Under the pieces are notes generated by a model. The model worked only from the letters and a program-made list of their open reading frames with translations, searched no databases and was not told the DNA's origin. Of a stretch of 64,000 nucleotides of DNA, positions 58,201 through 64,000 are shown in pieces. The DNA is taken from the NCBI GenBank assembly GCA_004026145.2, contig CP034985.2, forward strand, positions 4,859,481 to 4,923,480, read 5' to 3'. Positions within the stretch are counted from its first letter, which is position 1. Each line of letters begins with the position of its first letter. This DNA is from Takifugu bimaculatus (Eukaryota > Chordata > Actinopteri > Tetraodontiformes > Tetraodontidae). A program made the translations under genes and the position numbers.

Positions 58201-59475
58201 ATGGCGAGGAGAAAACGGAGAACCATGAACACATAGTAGCTTCCGGAGAAGGCTATAGACACCCCGAGCACGAACTGACACAGGCTGGAGAACCTCATGA
58301 TCTTCACTCGACCGATTCTGCAGCCGCGACGACAGATGTGGAGAGAAAGCAGAAATATGGTTCAATTTATCATCTTAACATTTTAATAGGCAAAATCAAA
58401 GGTAGCTGCTTTATGCCTTCATCTGATGTTCGATATACTAATAGATTGGACTATTATGGGGTGCTGTCAGGCCTTAAACTGTCAGGTTTGGCTGCCAGGA
58501 TCCCTCCTGAATCTGGGCCAGCATCATGGCTATCACTCATGGTCACATTAGGGCCCTGTTGGACCCTTGATGAGGCTCAGGAGTAAAGTCTACCCTCCCT
58601 CTGTTCCAGTATCGGTGACTCTGCTTATCAGGAACCAGGCGAACTGTTGACCTGTTGTGTAAAGGAATTGTAGAATAAGATGCTGTATTTTTTCCCTCGC
58701 TGCTTCTTACCTATCTGCGAGGTCCCCGAACACCACCGCTCCGATCAGCACCCCGGCCATGAAGGTGGGCTGGCACAGCTTGGCCAGCCACTCTCTGTCG
58801 CACACCAAGTCCCAGTCCATCACTATGTTCAGCTCAATTTCGCTGTGGTCGTAGACGTAGTTCCCATCGCAAGCTCTCAACGTCTTGTTGCCTTCGAACT
58901 GGTAGGTGAAGTCCGCCGGGGCCACGCGCAGAGAGCGGCTGCACTGGCCAAGCTCCCACTGGGACCCTTCAGCTGTCCTCACCACCAGAGGCCCCGTCCC
59001 AGGTCTAAAGCCTGGGAGCAGCTCTTCTAGGCTGGAGCCCGTCAGGTTACCATAAAGGACATGAGTGATGTTGTCAGGCACGCCGCACACAAAGTTGGGC
59101 TTCTCCACTAAGAAGACGGAGGCCAGGTAGTGGATCCCACAGGCGATGGCCTGGAAGGCTGCTGCTAAATACAGACATGCCTGATATCTGATGAGAAAAC
59201 AAAAAGTTTAAAAAGAAATAAAGCTCTTGACAGTCTTGACATGTAAACTTAAATTTCCTGTATAAAGTTTTGGGCTACACCAATGCACGTCAATCAAGGT
59301 AGAGTTAAACTGGACTCATGCCAGACTAAACCTTTCTAAATTCCATATAACGGGGGAAATTAAACCCCTTCAAGGACAAAAATAGTAGAAATAAATGCCA
59401 GTGTGGACAAACTAATACAATTTTTTCCTACCTCTTAAAATGCCCGAGCACGTCGAATATTCTTTCTGCGGTCAT
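55007..59475 (-). CDS. slc22a16: Solute carrier family 22 member 16 (organic cation/carnitine transporter), complete, 8 exons
   Basis: SLC22A16 (CT2/OCT6) is a 12-helix MFS transporter of the plasma membrane, known for carnitine and organic cations. Exons total 1755 bases; dropping three surplus bases leaves 583 residues (human 577). Seen: TM1 with CGIHYLASVF, a large extracellular loop with NIT and NLT glycosylation sites and several Cys, the MFS loop FGDLADRIGRVK, the block SSGYLVVVFVYVTEF ... VALTGYLVRVWWIYQIILS, PETPFYL after TM6, the cytosolic loop, GSVNLGGNQYINLFLVG, the second-half MFS motif MDRIGRK, GLIYLYT and LAVGSGSMMCRVGS, and the final LPETLGQPL. This is SLC22A16 rather than an OCTN or OAT by its closest recalled matches. 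It is convergent with ust and divergent from mettl24. Confidence 0.94.
55310..55409 (-). CDS. slc22a16: slc22a16 exon 7
   Basis: 100 bases, phase 2 to 0, encoding TLAVGSGSMMCRVGSVVAPF and YLADVWVYLPQ; human has SLAVGSGSMVCRLASILAPF. Acceptor tcctgcag, donor CAA|gtacga. Confidence 0.94.
55517..55627 (-). CDS. slc22a16: slc22a16 exon 6, one surplus base
   Basis: It encodes DIDALAIALSMTGKFSVAIA and FGLIYLYT, then leaves frame. The exon is 111 bases, but the next exon needs phase 2, so 110 are expected. One surplus A in the AA run (plus strand 55538-55539) restores YTCELYPTIIR, against human YTAELYPTIVR. Acceptor tcctgcag, donor CAG|gtgagg. Confidence 0.9.
55812..55939 (-). CDS. slc22a16: slc22a16 exon 5
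   Basis: 128 bases, phase 1 to 0, encoding AVELPSYMVGCYLMDRIGRK and LLLAGVACMLIIVLPA. It holds the second-half MFS motif between TM8 and TM9. Acceptor gttccag, donor GCT|gtacgt. Confidence 0.92.
55940..56907 (-). other. slc22a16 intron 4
   Basis: 968 bases with no coding content recognised. Confidence 0.6.
56908..57468 (-). CDS. slc22a16: slc22a16 exon 4 (TM4-TM7), net two surplus bases
   Basis: The exon starts VSSGYLVVVFVYVTEFTGSK and runs through PETPFYLISKRRYKEAQALL, then KVEELL. In the given frame it ends at a stop (57049-57051), but two bases on the frame reads HSILDLFGTW ... GSVNLGGNQYINLFLVG. It is 561 bases where phase 0 to 1 needs one more than a multiple of three. One surplus G in each of two runs (plus strand 57138-57139 and 57073-57075) restores PEATENGKSLLQETEAQPSQ followed by VEKKHSILDLFG. 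A single one-base loss would also fix the phase. Confidence 0.9.
57469..58199 (-). other. slc22a16 intron 3
   Basis: 731 bases; the reading frame runs some way into it from exon 4, but the acceptor ctcctgcag at 57469 is clear. Confidence 0.6.
58200..58317 (-). CDS. slc22a16: slc22a16 exon 3
   Basis: 118 bases, phase 2 to 0, encoding IGRVKIMRFSSLCQFVLGVS and YYVFMVLRFLLAM. It completes the D-R-x-G-R MFS loop and adds TM3. Acceptor ggctgcag, donor ATG|gtgagt. Confidence 0.93.
58318..58710 (-). other. slc22a16 intron 2
   Basis: 393 bases, nothing notable. Confidence 0.6.
58711..59187 (-). CDS. slc22a16: slc22a16 exon 2 (TM1, extracellular loop, TM2)
   Basis: 477 bases, phase 2 to 2. TM1 reads ACLYLAAAFQAIACGIHYLA. 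The extracellular loop holds NITHVLYGNLTG, WELGQCSR and ACDGNYVYDHSEIEL, then DWDLVCDREWLAKLCQP before TM2 (AGVLIGAVVFGDLADR). Human has ELSRCSR, PCVDGYIYDQ and QWNLVCDRKWLAMLIQP at these points. Confidence 0.95.
59432..59475 (-). CDS. slc22a16: slc22a16 exon 1
   Basis: ATG at 59475-59473. The 44 bases encode MTAERIFDVLGHFKR across the junction; human has FEGIYDHVGHFGRFQ. The donor is AAGAG|gtagga, phase 2. Confidence 0.9.
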
Positions 59476-62023
59476 TTTAAAGCTGCTGGCGGCGGGTTTG
59501 TGCCTCGACGCCCCCCGAGCGTCCCGGGACAGCGAACCCTGACATCAGACCCTGGTGCGTTCACGGACTGCGCAGACGGTAGGATGAAAACGCGCGCTCC
59601 CACACGCACCAGCTCAGCTCCGAACTCTTTTAAACTCGGCTCTGGCGCAGCGATGGAAGACAAACACTACAACATTATTTACAATTCTTTGCTTTGAGAT
59701 GTTAACTGGTTTAAAGGGTTTTGTCATTTTAATTGGTAAACTAATCTCAACAGCGTCATTTCGAACACCAATCCTGCATTGTATTTATAGATAATTAGAT
59801 TTCCATTTCCCTTTAAAGGACAATTACAATTATTTTCCTTAAAAAAAAAATCCATTCCTTTTTTATCAAAGCCCTGTGTTTGGGTTAGTGGGAACTGAAC
59901 ACAAAACAAAAAACGCACATTTTCTTTAAATTGTATTTATTCATTTGATCCAAAATAGTGCTTAGGAACTTAAAGAGTTGGTCAAATAAATTGAAGTCGA
60001 GCTGAAGGCATGTAAACCACGCTGTGTCAGCCTGTGTGATTAAGGATCAATAACCAGGATTTGTCCTCTTTGTCATGTGTCAAAACTAATAAAGAGAGTC
60101 GCTTCTCAAAGCAGAAGCGTTAACTAAACTTCTAAACCAATGCTTCCAAAATGATACCATGGGAAGTGATCAAATGGAGAGAAATGTCTCATATACAGTA
60201 GGATGCACTCGGGAAAATACTTTTTAATACTTTTCCACGAGTTTTTTTTATTTCTTTAATCTGCCTTCTGCCTCATCAAGAGTTCTAATATGAGCAATAT
60301 AATCAATGAATATATTAAATATGAATATGCCTTTGACTTTACTGGGTTGCGCAGGACTGACCGTGTTGACAGGACTGCCATCTGTTCCTGTCGCTGCTGG
60401 AAAGGTTATTAACATGTGCAATGGAACACCAAGGCTGCCTGTGCCATCTTGTTTCAGGTTTAAAATGACAGGGTGCGTTCACTGTTTGTATTATCCATTT
60501 ACTGATGGCATTCGGCATAAAGTTACAGTATTGCGAGCGTGTTGGTGCGTTTATTGAAAATCGGAAACCAAACGATCACCGCCGCTCATCTGGAACAACT
60601 GGCTGCTTCCCATCGAACTTGAGAGGTGGGGGCGGGGTTTCCACACTACATTGCAGATTGAACCAGTACCTGAGTCCAGTTTAATCTGGATTTGCTGTTG
60701 TGAAATCTGCAAACAGCAGCGGTACACTTGCACATGAACGTGAGATCTTCCTGGAATCGCGTTAAATAAGCAGCGTGAGATTCAGAGATTTGAACGAAAT
60801 GTGTGTGTGCGTGTGTGTGTGTGTGCGTGTGTGTGTGTGTGTGTGTGTGGGTGGGGGGGTGGGGGCGGGGGGGTAGTAAAAGACGGCTTGGCATACATGG
60901 TCCCCTGAGCCAGAAGGATGAACTCACGGTCAATGTTAAAGGTCTTTACTCACACTAGCGGCAGTGCAGATTATGTGTAAAACAGACATCTCACTCTGAG
61001 GGCCTTTCCAAGAGATTAGCTCTCTCTTCTTCTGTCTCTCTTTTCCTGCCCCCCCCCCCCCCCCCCCCTCTCTCTCTCTCTCACTCTCTCACACACACAT
61101 AATGAATGAATGAAGTGGTTTAATCCAGTAACAGAACACTGAAGTTTGGAGTTGGCTCCCAGCAGACTGATCGATATCACATTCATTACATCACGTCGGG
61201 ATGTTTCCTTGAGCTGCACAGCCTCTAAATTCCATCTAAATAAAACCTCTGAGCAGAGCTGCTCTCCTTTCAAACGCTGCTCTCGGCGTATTTACTGAAA
61301 AGGCCTTCAGTGATCGTGACAGGTTTGGTGAGTGATCGATGCAGAGTTAATGAAATAACAGGCGAGGGCAGTGAAGCACTGAAGAAAACAAAGAGATTGT
61401 CAAAAAAAAAAAACCTAGCAAAAGTTGTAGAGATTTTCCTGATTTCATGGAGGCAGAAGCATTTCCATCACAAACCCTGCAGCACAACCAGGTCCATTGA
61501 TTGAATGTTTAATTCCGTGGTACAGTGTAAACACAATAAGCTGTGTGCCCTTTAAATCGTTTAAATTTGAAAATCCAGCCTGCTGGCTTGTTCCCCAGTG
61601 CTGGGAGAGCCCTGGTCAGGCCCACAGTGCAGACCCTGCCCCTATCTAGAGTTACAAAGTAACTCGAGAGTCCAGGGGGCGGGAGAGCCGACCTGACGGA
61701 GGGAGGAGAGCAGCAGAGCGGCGGGTGTGTCTAATGTGAGCCCGATAGAAAGAATAGAAAGAACAAGACAGGATATTCAAATGAGTGTGTGTTTGAAAAA
61801 ATATACAAGGAGGGATTTTCCAAAACTATACAAGGAGGACGCAACAGCCTGGAGACCCATAGCAACCGGTCGTACCTGTGTGTTGTGGTGTAGTAACAGG
61901 CAATCGTGGTCTTAATGGTGGACTTTGGACCAGAAGAGAAGAGAAGGGAAGAGAAGAGGAGATGGGCTAGACATAGCACTGAGATGATGGGCTGATTTAC
62001 ACTTCCAGGGGACAAAAAACTGG
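59476..62023. other. slc22a16 / mettl24 divergent intergenic region
   Basis: About 2.5 kb between two start codons on opposite strands. It must hold both promoters; the stretch beside slc22a16 (59480-59660) is GC-rich. It also holds a GT tract with a G-rich end at 60799-60873 and a poly-C/CT tract at 61049-61093. No gene seen. Confidence 0.6.
60849..60873 (+). other. G-quadruplex candidate
   Basis: Four G-runs of 3, 7, 5 and 7 bases separated by single bases, directly after a GT tract, between slc22a16 and mettl24. Confidence 0.75.
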
Positions 62024-62353
62024 ATGGACATGGGCCGAGAGCGCCTAACAAAGGGTCTGCTGCTCCGTTTTGGCCTTCTGTCTGCCGCCGTACTTCTCTG
62101 CATCCACGTTTACCTGAAGACTCCCTGGCGAGGGACACCTGCGGTCCAGATGTTGGCAGGCCCCATCCGGTCCAGCCAGGACAGGCGCCAACACAGCGGA
62201 GACCAGCGGGACTCAGCAGGACCCAACAGGGGCGTCAAAAGCAGAGTCTCGTACATTCGCACGCTGAAGAGGAACAGCCCGGCTACAAGGAGGGATGGAG
62301 ACGGAGAGGAGCTCCCAACGCCGTGCTGCCTCCCTCGCCGCCCACGCCGAAAG
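62024..62353 (+). CDS. mettl24: Methyltransferase-like protein 24, exon 1 (3' partial)
   Basis: A 110-codon first exon ending at AAG|gtaacg in phase 0. The product starts with a basic tail and a signal anchor (LLLRFGLLSAAVLLCIHVYL), then a low-complexity stem and VSYIRTLKR ... CCLPRRPRRK. As I recall it, human METTL24 has VTYVRSGRR ... CCAPRGRPRRK at the same place, at its exon 1 end. The methyltransferase domain would lie in later exons beyond the window, so no catalytic residue can be seen. Human METTL24 lies close to SLC22A16 (6q21), which supports the call. The start codon is the first of two close ATGs (62024, 62030). Biochemical function of the family member is not established. Confidence 0.82.
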
Positions 62354-64000
62354 GTAACGTTCCATCAGCTTCTCCTCAGCAGCTGCGAGTTGAGCTTGTT
62401 GTCAGGTCATCTGATCCAGAATCAGTGTAGCAGGAGCAGGAATACGGCTCAGTGATGCCAGGAGGGCAGTGGAGGGAGAAGATGGAGGAGGATCAGAAGG
62501 CGTCTGCTACTGACAACGCTCCGTCACCAAGTACAGACAATCCTTCATCACACACAGTCGCTTTGAGCTTGACCTCTGACCCCCAGCTGATGCGCTACAG
62601 CAGCAGATTAACAGATGAACGCTGCGCTGCTCTCTCTCTACAAGCCTTCGTGTTCATCACAGCTACTTTCTGCACGACAGCGAGTGATCGTGGCGGCGTC
62701 TTTAGCTCTTAACTTTGTTTGATTTCCTCTCTGCTGATCGATTCAGCTTCTGTTTTGAGAAGCAGAGCAGCAGCGATTCCTGAGATGTAAATGCTGCAGA
62801 AATCACCGCAGGGCCGCCATGAGTGGAGCCCTCGCGGGGCATCAATATTCCATATCACCATATGCTCGGTCCTCTTGGCTCCTAACTCGGAAATTGTCAC
62901 ATACGACGCCCTGGAGGGGCGCCGCTGAAATTCCTCTGTCACATGTTGGAGCTTTTGCGCTCTCTTTCCCCCCCAATCTTTCCGCTTTGTTCCTCCGGGC
63001 TCTCACAACAACACCACAGTTGTTCCCCCGGTTGCTGTTCTTCTCTCCTTCCTCGGGCTTTTTCATCTTTAACTCGATGACCGCCCTGGTGCCGCGACAA
63101 CGGGCTGAAAGACAGCCGTTCTCCGACAGTGACGGACGGTTGATGGTAGATGGCAGATTCAGATGTCAGGCATGTTCGATGAAATAACATCAGAAGGGAG
63201 GAAGAAGAGGAAGAAGATGACTCAGCTTCCGACACAAAACACAGTGGATGCATAACGATGTGATAGAGTTTAACATCCATACATGCAGCTCTGACCCCCT
63301 GCAGCACTTCCGCCCCCTCTGAACCTGCATAAACAGACTGAAGTTATTATCTCAAGCACGAAGCCCAAGGGCCTGCTAAAAGTGCTCATTATAACTGTTG
63401 AATTTAGAGAGGGTGACGTCCCCTCAGACGAAACATGGCTGATAAATTTGTCCCAGAACTGCTGGGACGTTTAATTGGAACCAACTTCTTGCTGTTTGGC
63501 CCAAATAAGAAGCCGGTTTCCAAAAAAACCCTCCACTTTAGAGCTGCAGTGTAGATGCGCCACTCTGCCTGCACTTGTGTTGGCTCACTTTTCACTTTGT
63601 CGTCTTCCAACCAAACTGCTGCTCAACACAGCACACAGACTACCCCCCCCCCTCCATCCCTTCCTGTCTTTCAAACGTCGGAGAGCTGCAGAGCGTTTGA
63701 CAGCGTGGCTTGCGATTTCTCCCAGATAGGCTGGCTGCCAATCACATGTCGTGCACGCTCAGACTCGGGAGGACGGCTGCTGGAGATGGGAGATGGGAAA
63801 CAGAACTCTGCAGTCTTTCAGACCAGCCGCGAGCCCTCACGCTGAACTGCGCCGTAATTTGGTTCACTTATTTAGATATTTAGGACCCCTCTGTAATTCC
63901 CGTTTCTCCTGAAAGCTGATTGGCTCTGAAACATGTTGCAGAATGCAGAAGCCGGAGTGTAGAGATGGTTTGGGGAGGGGGCTGGTGCTAAAGAATGAGG
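62354..64000 (+). other. mettl24 intron 1 (partial)
   Basis: From the donor at 62354 to the window end no further METTL24 exon is recognised. Confidence 0.55.

Noticed and set aside
1..64000. CRISPR array, prophage, insertion sequence, tRNA or rRNA genes
   Set aside because: None seen; tandem repeats here are eukaryotic microsatellites and the genes are split by introns.

Overview
This looks like nuclear DNA of a teleost fish, probably a compact percomorph such as a pufferfish (the lineage is inference). The signs are four recognisable vertebrate genes with split exons and GT-AG introns, vertebrate genes packed far more tightly than in mammals, very many (CA)n/(GT)n microsatellites, and fish-type dispersed repeats. 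There are no bacterial features, CRISPR arrays or tRNA/rRNA genes that I can support.

Layout. 435-19937 (+): sash1, 18 exons running to the stop codon; the first ~100 codons lie upstream of the window. It encodes the SASH1 scaffold (SLY region, SH3, two SAM domains). 19938-about 21840: its likely 3' UTR. 24147-50733 (+): ust, uronyl 2-O-sulfotransferase, complete in 8 exons, with a 16 kb first intron. 50734-55006: intergenic, with two copies of one dispersed repeat. 55007-59475 (-): slc22a16, an organic cation/carnitine-type transporter, complete in 8 exons and convergent with ust. 62024-62353 (+): exon 1 of mettl24, divergent from slc22a16; the rest lies beyond the window. sash1 and ust are neighbours in human 6q24-25, while slc22a16 and mettl24 are neighbours in human 6q21, so this window joins two blocks that are separate in human.

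Main observations. (1) Seven single-base frame breaks hit conserved exons of sash1 (3), ust (1) and slc22a16 (3). Each fits one surplus base in a run of 2-4 identical bases, and removing it restores exon phase and family-like protein length. This points to sequence error rather than gene death. (2) Three short exons whose lengths are not multiples of 3 (sash1 609-658, sash1 4445-4557, ust 40348-40391) each have (GT)n upstream and (CA)n downstream. The pre-mRNA could pair across the exon. ust introns 1 and 2 each also carry (CA)n towards the 5' end and (GT)n towards the 3' end, so competing within-intron pairing is possible. (3) sash1 exon 8 runs open through a strong donor for 185 more codons with coding-like composition, to a second good donor of the same phase: a candidate undescribed long isoform. 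(4) There is a 59-base near-palindrome, several strong G-quadruplex candidates, and a CCG repeat filling part of a 95-base ust intron.

The genes are not an operon and show no shared pathway: a signalling scaffold, a Golgi glycosaminoglycan sulfotransferase, a plasma-membrane transporter and a putative membrane-anchored methyltransferase.
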